Shown: positions 36,973 to 46,057 of the stretch, piece after piece
How positions within the stretch are numbered: the stretch's first letter is position 1
Layout of the letters: the number at the start of each line of letters is the position of its first letter
Source: an uncultured SAR86 cluster bacterium
Lineage (GTDB): Bacteria; Pseudomonadota; Gammaproteobacteria; Magnimaribacterales; D2472
Reading direction: 5' to 3'
NCBI GenBank assembly: GCA_902558395.1
Contig: CACEDS010000001.1
Span: forward strand, 260,180-324,179
DNA length: 64,000 nucleotides
Made by a program: the position numbers and the translations under genes
The notes under the pieces: model-generated
What the model was told of the DNA's origin: nothing
Databases searched by the model: none
Seen by the model: the letters and a program-made list of their open reading frames with translations, nothing else

Positions 36973-37686
36973 TTAAATATACATATCACCTAAATAAACT
37001 TTTTTAACCATTTCATCTTTGATTAATGAATTTTTGTCACCTTTTGCAATAATTGAACCATTATTAATAACAATTGCATGATCACATATTTCTAATGCCT
37101 CGCGAACATTATGATCAGTAATTAAAATACCAATATTTTTATTTTTAAGTTTTATAAGAACTTGTTTAATTTCATCAATAGCTATTGGATCTATTCCAGC
37201 AAAGGGTTCATCTAAAAGAATTATCTTTGGATTTGCTGCAAGTGTTCTTGCAATTTCAACCTTTCTTCTTTGACCACCTGAAAGCTGTCTTCCTTTATGG
37301 TTTAAGATTTCTGATAAATTAAATTCATCAATTGATTTAGTTATAAAATTTTCTATATCCTCTTTTCTTTTAAATGATAATTCTGCAAGACCTAATAAGT
37401 TTTCATAAACTGAAAGATTCTGAAAAATAGAAGGCTCTTGTGGCAAGTACTTTATTCCTATTTTTGATCTTTTATGCATAGCAAAGCTTGAAACATTTTC
37501 ATCTGCCAAAAAAATATCACCTTTGTCTGCTTTTATTAGCCCAGCTATTATGTAAAAGGTTGTAGTTTTACCAGCACCATTTGGCCCCAAAAGACCACAA
37601 ATACAACCCGAAGGCACTTCAAAACTTATATTGTCTACAATATTTTTATCTTTAATTGTCTTATTTATGTTTTGTATTGAAAGCAT
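36973..37686 (-). CDS. lptB: LPS export ABC transporter ATPase LptB
   Basis: Cytoplasmic ATPase of LptB2FG, which extracts LPS from the inner membrane. 237 residues with Walker A GPNGAGKTTTFY, Q-loop LPQEPSIF, signature LSGGQRRKVEIAR, Walker B IILLDEPFAGIDP and H-loop ITDHNVRE. Gaps to lptA and rpoN are 2 and 6 bp. Confidence 0.96.
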   Translation of the reverse strand: MLSIQNINKTIKDKNIVDNISFEVPSGCICGLLGPNGAGKTTTFYIIAGLIKADKGDIFLADENVSSFAMHKRSKIGIKYLPQEPSIFQNLSVYENLLGLAELSFKRKEDIENFITKSIDEFNLSEILNHKGRQLSGGQRRKVEIARTLAANPKIILLDEPFAGIDPIAIDEIKQVLIKLKNKNIGILITDHNVREALEICDHAIVINNGSIIAKGDKNSLIKDEMVKKVYLGDMYI

Positions 37687-37688
37687 AA

Positions 37689-38120
37689 TTAATTATTTGA
37701 TAAAACTTCACCATTTCTTGCGTTTAAAATTATTTCTTTAGATGAGATGCTTATATCGTCATAGTAGATAGTCGCATTACCAACTAGTTGTATTTTATCT
37801 GTTTCTGTAAAAATAATTTCGTCAGCGCTGCCAGTAAAAAAATTATTTTTAGCATTTGATGAAATCTTAGATGGCTCACCATAGACGGAGATAATTTTAT
37901 TTATTTTGTTAAATATTGCTTCACGAGCTTCAATAGTAAATTCACCAGATTTTATAAAGACCCCGTCATTAAAAAAAATTTTATTTGACTTTTTTTCTAC
38001 CTCAATTGCCCCAGAAGTTATAACAATATTATTTGATTTGAATTGATTATCTTTAGATTGACCATATGCCAAGTGACATAGTATTAATAGAGAGAGGAGA
38101 CTTACTTTATTAAATTGCAA
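37689..38120 (-). CDS. lptA: lipopolysaccharide transport periplasmic protein LptA
   Basis: Periplasmic bridge of the LPS transport machine. 143 residues: a signal peptide (about 1-20, ending in AYG) and an OstA beta-jellyroll with the GDVTIYYDD-like repeat strands (QLVGNATIYYDDISISSKEI). It is shorter than the 185-aa E. coli protein. lptC, usually just upstream, is not here: kdsD lies only 1 bp away. Confidence 0.88.
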   Translation of the reverse strand: MQFNKVSLLSLLILCHLAYGQSKDNQFKSNNIVITSGAIEVEKKSNKIFFNDGVFIKSGEFTIEAREAIFNKINKIISVYGEPSKISSNAKNNFFTGSADEIIFTETDKIQLVGNATIYYDDISISSKEIILNARNGEVLSNN

Positions 38121-38121
38121 G

Positions 38122-39084
38122 TTATAAAATCCTTGCTTGAATTAAGTCATGCATTGATATTACACCAACATTTTTATTTTTTTTCATTACAATCAAAGTA
38201 AAGATTTTATTTTTTTCCATTATTCTTGCTGCATCAACAGCTAATGCATCTTCTTCAATTGTTTTAAATTTTTTTGTCATTACATCTTTAATTTTTGTAG
38301 CATTAATATCAATTTTTTGATTTAAACATCTTCTTAAATCACCATCTGTAAAAATACCTTCAACTTTTGAATATTTTTTCACAAGAGTTATCCCTAAATT
38401 CTTTTCTGAAATTTCAATCAGGGCATCTGAAAGAATTGTATTTAAGCTTACTGATGGTATTTCAGATCCTTGATGCATTAAATGCTTAACTTGAGTAATT
38501 AATTTTTTACCAAGCTTTCCAGCAGGATGAGAAGATGCAAAATCATTTGATGTGAAGCCTTTAGACTCTAATAGTGCAATTGCCAAAGCATCACCAAATG
38601 CTAATGCAGATGTTGTAGAAGATGTTGGAGCAAGATCAAGGGGGCATGCCTCTTTAGATTTAATAACAATAGATATATCAGATGCTAAAGCAATTGAAGA
38701 TTTATTATTACTAGTAAGGGATGCAAGTTTATATGAGGATCTTTTTAGTGAGGGAAGGATATTAATAATTTCATCAGTTTCACCAGAATTAGATATTAAA
38801 AAAATAATATCTTTTTTATCTATCAAACCCATATCTCCATGAGCAGCCTCTGTTGGATGAATGAAAATTGATCCTGTCCCTGTGCTAGAGAGAGTTGCTG
38901 ATATTTTTTGACCAATATGACCAGATTTACCAACTCCCATAATTATGAACTTTCCTTTGTTTGATCTTATAGAATCACAAAGTTGAGTAAAATTTGTATC
39001 TATTTGATTTGCAAGACTATTTATAGCACTAGACTCTATTTTGAAAGTTCTTTTTGCTGATGCAATGTAGTTAAATTTTTTCAT
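38122..39084 (-). CDS. kdsD: D-arabinose-5-phosphate isomerase
   Basis: Converts ribulose-5-phosphate to arabinose-5-phosphate for KDO synthesis. 320 residues: an SIS sugar isomerase domain (about 40-170; GVGKSGHIGQKISATLSSTG, HPTEAAHGDMG) and a C-terminal CBS pair (about 205-320). In most gammaproteobacteria kdsC and lptC follow; here lptA follows directly. It diverges from mlaC with a 54-bp gap. Confidence 0.95.
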   Translation of the reverse strand: MKKFNYIASAKRTFKIESSAINSLANQIDTNFTQLCDSIRSNKGKFIIMGVGKSGHIGQKISATLSSTGTGSIFIHPTEAAHGDMGLIDKKDIIFLISNSGETDEIINILPSLKRSSYKLASLTSNNKSSIALASDISIVIKSKEACPLDLAPTSSTTSALAFGDALAIALLESKGFTSNDFASSHPAGKLGKKLITQVKHLMHQGSEIPSVSLNTILSDALIEISEKNLGITLVKKYSKVEGIFTDGDLRRCLNQKIDINATKIKDVMTKKFKTIEEDALAVDAARIMEKNKIFTLIVMKKNKNVGVISMHDLIQARIL

Positions 39085-39138
39085 AACTTTAGTAAGTTTG
39101 CTCGATTTTTATTATCTTCTAAATGCTATAATAGAACA

Positions 39139-39774
39139 ATGTCTACACTACTAAAAAATTTTTTTACTGTATTGATTCTTTCCTCATCAATTAATCTATG
39201 GTCTGATGAAAATCCATACGATTTCATTGACTCCAATGCTCAAAAGATGGTGATTGTACTAAAAGAAAATAAATCATTATTCTTGGAAGATAGGCAGTTA
39301 TATGAGCAGAAAATAAAAGAAATTTTTGAGCCAATGATTGATTTTAGAAGAGTTGCTGCAACTGTTATGGGTAAAAAGTACTACTTAGCCTCATCTAAAG
39401 AACAAAGGGCTGAATTTGTTGTAATTTTTAAAGATTCTCTTTTGGATACATATGCAGAAACTTTAGCTCAGTGGGAAAATCAAACAATTACTACGATTTT
39501 TCCAAAAAATATGGAAATTCAAACTAACAATTTGAAAAATATTGAGGTACAACAAACTCTTAATACAGGTAGTAGCAAATATCCAATTTCTTATAAGCTT
39601 AGAAAAAATAAAGATAACAGCTGGTCAATAGTGAACATAATTGTAAATGGTGTAAATTTAGGACTAACATTTAGGAATCAGTTTCAAGCCCTAGCAATAA
39701 AAAATAATGGAAATATCGAATCTACCCTTAATGGATGGGTGTCTGATGCAGGAGATGCAGGAATAAGTGGATAA
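39139..39774 (+). CDS. mlaC: phospholipid-binding protein MlaC (Ttg2D family)
   Basis: Periplasmic phospholipid shuttle between the outer-membrane MlaA complex and MlaFEDB. 211 residues: a signal peptide (about 1-21), then the family core IFEPMIDFRRVAATVMGKKYYLASSKEQ and FKDSLLDTYAETLAQW. No mlaF, mlaE, mlaD or mlaB flanks it, unlike the usual operon; ibaG overlaps its 3' end by 8 bp and murA follows. Confidence 0.9.
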   Translation: MSTLLKNFFTVLILSSSINLWSDENPYDFIDSNAQKMVIVLKENKSLFLEDRQLYEQKIKEIFEPMIDFRRVAATVMGKKYYLASSKEQRAEFVVIFKDSLLDTYAETLAQWENQTITTIFPKNMEIQTNNLKNIEVQQTLNTGSSKYPISYKLRKNKDNSWSIVNIIVNGVNLGLTFRNQFQALAIKNNGNIESTLNGWVSDAGDAGISG

Positions 39775-39985
39775 AGAACTAATAAATGAAATTATCTCTT
39801 CAGCAATCCCAAACTCTAAATGTTTTTTTGAGGGAGATTCCTGCAATCTAAAACTGATGGTCATCTCAGGATCTTTTAATGGAATTTCTTTAATAGAACA
39901 ACATAAGATGGTTTTAAATCCTCTGAAAGAACATTTTGAATCAGGTACACTGCATGCCCTTAGCATAGAAACAAAAACAAATTAA
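39767..39985 (+). CDS. ibaG: BolA family protein IbaG
   Basis: BolA/IbaG proteins bind monothiol glutaredoxin and [2Fe-2S] clusters. 72 residues from a GTG start inside the end of mlaC. The signature region is MVISGSFNGISLIEQHKMVLNPLKEHF, followed by ESGTLHALSIET. Its position between the mla genes and murA matches E. coli ibaG (yrbA). A longer start is not available without going deeper into mlaC. Confidence 0.88.
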   Translation: MDKELINEIISSAIPNSKCFFEGDSCNLKLMVISGSFNGISLIEQHKMVLNPLKEHFESGTLHALSIETKTN

Positions 39986-41245
39986 ATGGAAAAGCTATTA
40001 ATAAAAGGAGGCACCTCATTAAAAGGGGAGATAAGTTGTTCGGGTGCAAAGAATGCAGCACTACCAATGATTGCTGCAACAATATTATCGGATGAAGATA
40101 TTATTCTAAAAAACTTACCCTATCTTCAAGACATTACAACGATGTTTGAATTATTGGGCTCTATGGGTGCTGATATTATCTTAAATGAAAATATGAATTT
40201 CACTATTGCTACAAATAATCTAAAGGAAAAAGAAGCCAGATATGAATTAGTCAAAACCATGAGAGCATCAATTCTTGTTTTAGGGCCATTAGTTGCAAAA
40301 TACGGTGAGGCTAAAATTGCATTGCCTGGTGGCTGTGCTATTGGGACCAGGCCAGTTAATTATCATTTAGATGCTTTAGAGCAACTTGGTGCAACTATAA
40401 CTCTTAAAAATGGTTATATTGAAGCGAGTGCAAAAAAACTAATTGGATCAAAGATTAAATTTGATGGCATTACAGTTACTGGGACAGAAAATATAATGAT
40501 GGCAGCTTGTTTGGCTGAAGGCACAACAACCTTAACCAATGTAGCTAAAGAACCTGAAATTATTGATTTGGCAGAATTTTTAAACAAAATGGGTGCAAAA
40601 ATATCTGGAGCAGGTTCTGATGAGATAACTATTGAAGGTGTTGAGAGATTATATGGAACGGAACACAGCATCCCGGCTGATAGAATTGAAGCTGGAACAT
40701 ATCTAGTTGCTGCTGCAGTTACAAATGGTGAAATAAAGATCAATGGTATTAACCCAAATAGATTGATAAAAGTATTAGATAAATTAATTGAAACAGGAGC
40801 TAAAGTTGAAACTAGTGAAGATTCAATTTCTTTGATCATGAATCAAGATAAGCCCAAACCTGTTGACATTACTACAGCACCTTTTCCTGAATTTCCAACA
40901 GATATGCAGGCTCAGTTTTCAGTTATAAATGCATTAGCAAATGGTGTTTCCAATATTTATGAGACTGTTTTTGAGAATAGGTTTATGCATGTTCAAGAAT
41001 TAAATAGAATGGGTTGTAATATTCAAATTAATGGCAATCAGGCCATTATTGAGGGCGTTGATTCATTATATGGCGCAGAAGTTATGGCAACAGATTTAAG
41101 AGCTTCGGCGAGTTTAATTTTAGCAGGGTTGTGCGCCAAAGGAGAAACAAAAGTAGATCGTATTTATCACATAGACAGGGGATACGAACGCATAGAAGAA
41201 AAACTAAATTACTTAGGCGCCAATATTATTAGATTACCGAGTTAA
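39986..41245 (+). CDS. murA: UDP-N-acetylglucosamine 1-carboxyvinyltransferase
   Basis: First committed step of peptidoglycan synthesis, adding enolpyruvate to UDP-GlcNAc. 419 residues, the family length. The catalytic loop reads PGGCAIGTRPVNYH with the reactive Cys in GGCAIG; KTMRASILVLGPL precedes it, and DLRASASLILAGLCA is near the end. It starts at the base after the ibaG stop and overlaps the convergent protease gene by 12 bp. Confidence 0.97.
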   Translation: MEKLLIKGGTSLKGEISCSGAKNAALPMIAATILSDEDIILKNLPYLQDITTMFELLGSMGADIILNENMNFTIATNNLKEKEARYELVKTMRASILVLGPLVAKYGEAKIALPGGCAIGTRPVNYHLDALEQLGATITLKNGYIEASAKKLIGSKIKFDGITVTGTENIMMAACLAEGTTTLTNVAKEPEIIDLAEFLNKMGAKISGAGSDEITIEGVERLYGTEHSIPADRIEAGTYLVAAAVTNGEIKINGINPNRLIKVLDKLIETGAKVETSEDSISLIMNQDKPKPVDITTAPFPEFPTDMQAQFSVINALANGVSNIYETVFENRFMHVQELNRMGCNIQINGNQAIIEGVDSLYGAEVMATDLRASASLILAGLCAKGETKVDRIYHIDRGYERIEEKLNYLGANIIRLPS

Positions 41246-42226
41246 TTCTTTTATTTCAGATGATTCGATTTCAATTGATTTAAAAGTATTATTACTTGAA
41301 ACAATTTCAAAACTTATATTATTTCCAAGGCCAGCAAACTTTAGAGAAGAAGTTAAATTTTTCCAACTCCCTTCATTATTATTAATTCGAATAATTACAT
41401 CATTAACATTTGCACCTTTCTCATACAAAGGCCCAACTGAATCAATTTCAACAATTCTTAATCCGTTTATTAAGTTATTATTTAATCTTAATCTTATAGG
41501 CGCTACTCTAAAATTACCTATCCAACCAGATCTAATTTCACCGTACTGAATTATTTCAGATGCTATCTGAACAATATTATTGGACGGAATTGCAAACCCC
41601 AATCCTTGATAAGCTCCAGTACGTGAAAAAATCTTTGTATTAATGCCTATCAAATTACCATTTTCGTTAATTAAAGCACCACCTGAATTGCCTGGATTTA
41701 TCGCTGCATCAGTCTGTATTAGTTCAAGATATGGATTTCCATAATCTCTTCCAGTGGCGCTTATAATCCCACTTGAAACAGAAATTCCAATACCATATGG
41801 GTTTCCTATCGCTAAAACTTTATCTCCAATCTTTAGGTCATCACTATTAGAAACATTGATAGGTTTTAGCACACTATTTGAGTTAATTTTAAGAACTGCT
41901 ATATCAGCATTTACGTCAGCACCAATTAGATTTGCATCAATTTCTTCACCGGTATGAAGTTTTACTTTAATTAACTTATTCCCAGAAATAATATGTGTAT
42001 TTGTAACAATGTAACCATCTTCTGAAAAAATAACTCCAGAACCAATACTGTTATTTGCATAGGATCGGTTACCACCATAGGTATATACACTTACAACTGA
42101 CTCAATAGAATTATTGGCTGCAGATACAAATTTATTTTCATTTTTAGAAAAAAAAGCCCATGATAAAAATATAATTATTGAAATAACTAATAAATAGTTT
42201 ATTTTAGTTCTCTGTATAAATTTCAT
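41234..42226 (-). CDS. degS: membrane-anchored S1C serine protease, DegS-like
   Basis: Periplasmic HtrA-family protease; DegS cuts RseA to release sigma-E. 330 residues: a single N-terminal membrane anchor (about 10-26) rather than a cleavable signal, the protease domain with His78, Asp108 and Ser181 (NPGNSGGAL), and one PDZ-like domain. One anchor plus one PDZ favours DegS over DegP/DegQ. Its start is 14 bp from the divergent zapE start. Synteny zapE-degQS-rplM in E. coli supports this. Confidence 0.88.
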   Translation of the reverse strand: MKFIQRTKINYLLVISIIIFLSWAFFSKNENKFVSAANNSIESVVSVYTYGGNRSYANNSIGSGVIFSEDGYIVTNTHIISGNKLIKVKLHTGEEIDANLIGADVNADIAVLKINSNSVLKPINVSNSDDLKIGDKVLAIGNPYGIGISVSSGIISATGRDYGNPYLELIQTDAAINPGNSGGALINENGNLIGINTKIFSRTGAYQGLGFAIPSNNIVQIASEIIQYGEIRSGWIGNFRVAPIRLRLNNNLINGLRIVEIDSVGPLYEKGANVNDVIIRINNNEGSWKNLTSSLKFAGLGNNISFEIVSSNNTFKSIEIESSEIKELTR

Positions 42227-42240
42227 AATATTAATATTTA

Positions 42241-43278
42241 ATGCTTCAAAATATCATCGATAATTTAAAAAACCAAGACATTGAACCTGATTTAGCTCAA
42301 TCAAATCTGATAGAAGTATTAAATAACACCTCTCCAAAAAACAATACGTTTCTTAATAAAATTAAAAAAAATAAACCATCATTTAAAAGTTTTTATGTGT
42401 GGGGAGAGGTTGGAAGGGGTAAAACAGTAATACTAAAGTCTTTTATAAAAAATCTTGATCTAAAAGTTATAGATTTTCATTATATTGATTTCATGCAAAG
42501 TATTCATAGTGAATTATCATCTTTGTCAGGTACAAAAAATCCGCTTGATCATATAGCTAAATCTTTAAGCAAAAAGAGCGAAGTCATATTCATTGATGAA
42601 TTTCAGGTTGAAGATATTGCAGATGCAATGATAGTTGGAAATTTATTGAACCAGTTAATTGAAAAAAATGTATTTGTATACATCACATCCAATGCTCATC
42701 CAAATGAACTTTATAAAGATGGTCTGCAAAGAAAAAAATTTCAAGATTCCATGAAACTATTTCAGAAACATGCCAGAGTTTATGAATTAGATGGGGATAA
42801 AGATTACAGAACAAGAAATATTGTGAACTTCAATAACAATACAAAAAATAAATCATATGAGGATAGTGAAATAGCATCTTTGATAGAAACTAATTATCAG
42901 AATGTTGACTTTAAAATTAAAACATTTCAAATAAATGATAGAGTTTTCAGTTGCAAAGCGAAGTGTAATAATTTTTTATGGCTCTCTTTTAATAATTTTT
43001 TTAGTGAGCCTAATGGCAACAAAGATTTTATAAAAATTTCTGAAAATGTTGATTGGATATTTATAAGTGAATTTAGACATTGTGATGATGAGACTGCTGA
43101 CATCATGCGAAGATTTATATCATTCATAGATATTTGTTATCGAGATCAAACAAAAGTTAAATTCTTTTTTAATGATATTGATTATGAAAATTTATATAGC
43201 GGCGTAAAGTTAAAAATACTCTGGGAAAGATGTTGTAGTAGATTAATTGAAATGCAAACAAAAGAGTATTTAATTTAA
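42241..43278 (+). CDS. zapE: cell division ATPase ZapE (AFG1/YhcM family)
   Basis: ATPase associated with the Z ring under low-oxygen or heat stress. 345 residues with Walker A VWGEVGRGKTVILKSF, Walker B VIFIDEFQVEDIADAMI, sensor TSNAHP and the C-terminal ERCCSRLIEMQTKEYL stretch. It has the usual position upstream of rplM-rpsI. Confidence 0.93.
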   Translation: MLQNIIDNLKNQDIEPDLAQSNLIEVLNNTSPKNNTFLNKIKKNKPSFKSFYVWGEVGRGKTVILKSFIKNLDLKVIDFHYIDFMQSIHSELSSLSGTKNPLDHIAKSLSKKSEVIFIDEFQVEDIADAMIVGNLLNQLIEKNVFVYITSNAHPNELYKDGLQRKKFQDSMKLFQKHARVYELDGDKDYRTRNIVNFNNNTKNKSYEDSEIASLIETNYQNVDFKIKTFQINDRVFSCKAKCNNFLWLSFNNFFSEPNGNKDFIKISENVDWIFISEFRHCDDETADIMRRFISFIDICYRDQTKVKFFFNDIDYENLYSGVKLKILWERCCSRLIEMQTKEYLI

Positions 43279-43297
43279 ATATTTCTTCACTAAAATA

Positions 43298-43326
43298 TTG
43301 CTAATTTTCGCGCTAAACATTAAGAT
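43298..43326 (+). promoter_or_regulatory. predicted rplM promoter (-10 TAAGAT followed by TCGC)
   Basis: TTGCTA (43298-43303), a 17-bp spacer and TAAGAT (43321-43326), followed by TCGC (43327-43330). It lies in the 71-bp zapE-rplM gap and shares TAAGATTCGC with rpsO. Confidence 0.45.
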
Positions 43327-43349
43327 TCGCATCTTATAAAAATATGATT

Positions 43350-43784
43350 ATGAAAACATTCTCGTTAAAGAAAGAAAATATCGAAAGACAATGGTATGTA
43401 GTAGATGCTTCAGATAAAGTTTTAGGAAGATTGTCTACTAAAATTGCTGATAGAATTCGAGGTAAAGATAAGCCAACTTTTACTCCACATACTGACGGTG
43501 GTGATTACGTTATTGTTATTAATGCAGAAAAGATAAAGGTCACAGGAGCAAAATATACTGATAAAAAGTATTACACTCATTCTTTATATCCTGGAGGACT
43601 CAAAACTAAAACCTTTAGAGAAATTAATGAGAAGTTTCCTGAAAGAATTATTGAAGAAGCTGTTAAAGGTATGTTGCCAAAAAATAAACTTGGCAAATCT
43701 ATGATTAAAAAATTAAAAGTATTTAGTGGCCCAGATCATGATCATGAATCACAACAGCCAATTGAATGGAATCCAACTGTATGA
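43350..43784 (+). CDS. rplM: 50S ribosomal protein L13
   Basis: Early-assembly 23S-binding protein. ATG 43350 ([20 protein letters not shown]) aligns with the family start; an ATG two codons upstream is also in frame. 144 residues, with [16 protein letters not shown] and the [22 protein letters not shown] block. It overlaps rpsI by ATGA. Confidence 0.97.
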   Translation: MKTFSLKKENIERQWYVVDASDKVLGRLSTKIADRIRGKDKPTFTPHTDGGDYVIVINAEKIKVTGAKYTDKKYYTHSLYPGGLKTKTFREINEKFPERIIEEAVKGMLPKNKLGKSMIKKLKVFSGPDHDHESQQPIEWNPTV

Positions 43785-44173
43785 CAACTGAAACACATTA
43801 CGCTACGGGCAGAAGAAAAACATCTTCTGCAAGAATTTATCTTTCATCTGGAAAAGGTAATATTAAAGTTAATGATAGAGATTTAGATGTATATTTTGGT
43901 CGTAAGGTTGCACAAATGTTAGTTATGCAACCATTAGAAATGACCGAACTAACAGACAAGGTTGATATCAATATCAAAGTTAAAGGCGGCGGTAGTTTTG
44001 GTCAGGCAGGAGCAATCAGACATGGTATTTCTAGGGCTCTTATTTCTTATGATGAAGAACTAAGACCGCAACTAAAGAGTGCAGGCTTGCTTACTAGAGA
44101 CCCTAGAAAAGTTGAAAGAAAGAAACCTGGTCTAGTTAAGGCAAGAAAAAGTAAGCAGTTTTCAAAACGTTAA
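43781..44173 (+). CDS. rpsI: 30S ribosomal protein S9
   Basis: Contacts P-site tRNA through its basic C-terminal tail. The ATG at 43781 overlaps the rplM stop and gives 130 residues, identical in length to E. coli S9. [14 protein letters not shown] at the start, [19 protein letters not shown], and the terminal [11 protein letters not shown] are diagnostic. Confidence 0.97.
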   Translation: MTTETHYATGRRKTSSARIYLSSGKGNIKVNDRDLDVYFGRKVAQMLVMQPLEMTELTDKVDINIKVKGGGSFGQAGAIRHGISRALISYDEELRPQLKSAGLLTRDPRKVERKKPGLVKARKSKQFSKR

Positions 44174-44202
44174 TTTTTTTCAAATTTTTTCTTATAAATT
44201 AG

Positions 44203-44211
44203 TGGTATAAT
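44203..44211 (+). promoter_or_regulatory. extended -10 promoter of petABC
   Basis: TGGTATAAT (44203-44211) is an extended -10 with a perfect TATAAT, followed by TCGC (44212-44215), 45 bp before petA. There is no convincing -35. The TATAATTCGC string also precedes tRNA-Leu. Confidence 0.6.
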
Positions 44212-44255
44212 TCGCTGGTTTTTTTATTACTAAAGTCAAAGCACACAAAGGTCTA

Positions 44256-44840
44256 ATGCAAGAAAAAGACAATACTAGAAGAAAGGTTTTAATAGGTTTA
44301 ACAAGCGCAGTTGGTTTATCAGGCATTCCTTTTGCAGCTACTCCATTTATCGCTGCTTGGAATCCAAGCGCTAAAGCAAAAGCAGCTGGAGCATCTGTTA
44401 AATTAGATGTATCTAAGATGCAATATGGACAACAAATTCAAGTAGCATGGAGGAAACAGCCGGTATTTGTTGTTCGTCATACTAAAGAAAGCTTAGAAAA
44501 TATTGATTCAGCTTTGCCTAAATTGGCCGATCCAAATTCTGACCAAATTGAAGAGCCATACAAAGGTCAAAATCCAACTAGATCAAAAAGTAGTGAATAT
44601 ACCGTCATGGTGGGAGTTTGCACTCATTTAGGATGTTCTCCTAAATACCATCCTGAAGTAGAGCCAAAGCCATGGGATGCTTCTTGGGCTGGTGGTTTCT
44701 TTTGTCCGTGTCATGGATCGATGTTTGATATGGTTGGAAGAGTTTATAAAGGTGTTCCTGCACCAACCAATCTTCCAGTACCTCCTCACTTTTTTGATGG
44801 TTCAATTTTAACAATCGGTGAAGACGGAGGAACAGCTTAA
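44256..44840 (+). CDS. petA: ubiquinol-cytochrome c reductase iron-sulfur subunit (Rieske)
   Basis: Rieske subunit of the bc1 complex, moving electrons from ubiquinol to cytochrome c1. 194 residues: a twin-arginine-type N-terminus (NTRRKVLIGL) leading into the membrane anchor (about 11-33), then cluster ligands Cys122-x-His124 and Cys150-x-x-His153, with disulfide Cys127 and Cys152 (VCTHLGC, CPCHG). It overlaps petB by one base. Confidence 0.97.
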   Translation: MQEKDNTRRKVLIGLTSAVGLSGIPFAATPFIAAWNPSAKAKAAGASVKLDVSKMQYGQQIQVAWRKQPVFVVRHTKESLENIDSALPKLADPNSDQIEEPYKGQNPTRSKSSEYTVMVGVCTHLGCSPKYHPEVEPKPWDASWAGGFFCPCHGSMFDMVGRVYKGVPAPTNLPVPPHFFDGSILTIGEDGGTA

Positions 44841-46057
44841 TGAGCGAAATGGTTGGAAAATTATTTGGTTGGGTTAATAGCAGACTACCTGTATCTAACA
44901 CATTTGAAAGACACTTATCAAAGCATCCAGTTCCTTCAAAAGTTAACTTTTGGTATCTGTTTGGAGCACTGGCATCTGTCGTATTAATTATCCAAATTGT
45001 TTCTGGAATATGGTTAATAATGCCTTATTCAAATACTGAAGAAGAAGCATTTGCATCAATAGAATATATTATGCGTGATGTTGATTATGGCTGGGTTATT
45101 AGATACATGCACACTACAGGTGCATCAATGTTTTTTGCTGTCGTGTACCTCCACATGTTTAGAGGTTTGTTGTACGGCTCATATCAAAAACCCAAAGAGT
45201 TAGTTTGGATTTTTGGATGCACAATATATCTAGCAATGATGGCAGAAGGATTTCTAGGATATGTTCTTCCTTATGGTCAAATGTCATATTGGGGTGCTCA
45301 GGTTATTATTTCATTGTTTGGAGCTATACCTTATATAGGAGAATCTTTAGAATTATGGATTAGAGGTGACTACTACATATCCGGCATAACAGTATCTAGA
45401 TTCTTTGCTCTGCATGTTGTTGCGCTACCTTTAGTTCTTATAGCTTTAGTTTTTTTACATCTAGTAGCATTACATGAAGTTGGAGCAGGCAATCCTGAAG
45501 GTGTTGATATTGAAGAACACCTAGATGATGATGGTGTTCCGTTAGATAGTGTTCCTTTCTTTCCATACAAAGTCTTAAATGCATTAGTTGGAATTGGTGT
45601 TTTCATGACAGTATTCGCAATTATTATGTTCTTCTTCCCTGAGGGAGGCGGTTACTTTATTGAAATGGCAAACTTTGAAGAAGCTAATCCGCTAGTAACT
45701 CCAGAACACATTGCTCCAGTTTGGTATTACTCTCCATATTATGCAATGTTAAGAGCTGTTCCAGATAAATTAGGTGGACTGATTGTCATGGGATCAGCAG
45801 TTGCAATTTTATTTGTAGTGCCATGGTTGGATAAAAGTAAAGTTGCATCAATCAGATATAAAGGCATATACAGCAAAGTAGCTTTAGCTTTATTTGGTAT
45901 TAGCTTTATAACTCTAGGATACTTGGGCACTGTTAGTGTCACTGAAGTAAGGAAAACAATGAGTGTAATTTGTACGGTAATTTATTTTGCATTTTTCTTA
46001 TTAATGCCGGTTTATACAAAATACGAAAAGACATTAGAAGTGCCAGAACGACTATGA
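44840..46057 (+). CDS. petB: ubiquinol-cytochrome c reductase cytochrome b
   Basis: Core membrane subunit carrying haems bL and bH and the quinone sites. 405 residues, about eight helices. Haem-ligand helices include RYMHTTGASMFFAVVYLHMFRG and FFALHVVALPLVLIALVFLHL; the Qo-site motif PEWY appears as APVWYYSPYYAMLRAVP (PVWY). It overlaps petC by 4 bp (ATGA). Confidence 0.97.
   Translation: MSEMVGKLFGWVNSRLPVSNTFERHLSKHPVPSKVNFWYLFGALASVVLIIQIVSGIWLIMPYSNTEEEAFASIEYIMRDVDYGWVIRYMHTTGASMFFAVVYLHMFRGLLYGSYQKPKELVWIFGCTIYLAMMAEGFLGYVLPYGQMSYWGAQVIISLFGAIPYIGESLELWIRGDYYISGITVSRFFALHVVALPLVLIALVFLHLVALHEVGAGNPEGVDIEEHLDDDGVPLDSVPFFPYKVLNALVGIGVFMTVFAIIMFFFPEGGGYFIEMANFEEANPLVTPEHIAPVWYYSPYYAMLRAVPDKLGGLIVMGSAVAILFVVPWLDKSKVASIRYKGIYSKVALALFGISFITLGYLGTVSVTEVRKTMSVICTVIYFAFFLLMPVYTKYEKTLEVPERL

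Noticed and set aside
40414-40839. Antisense open frame within murA
   Set aside because: murA is full length and conserved here; the antisense frame reflects codon bias only.
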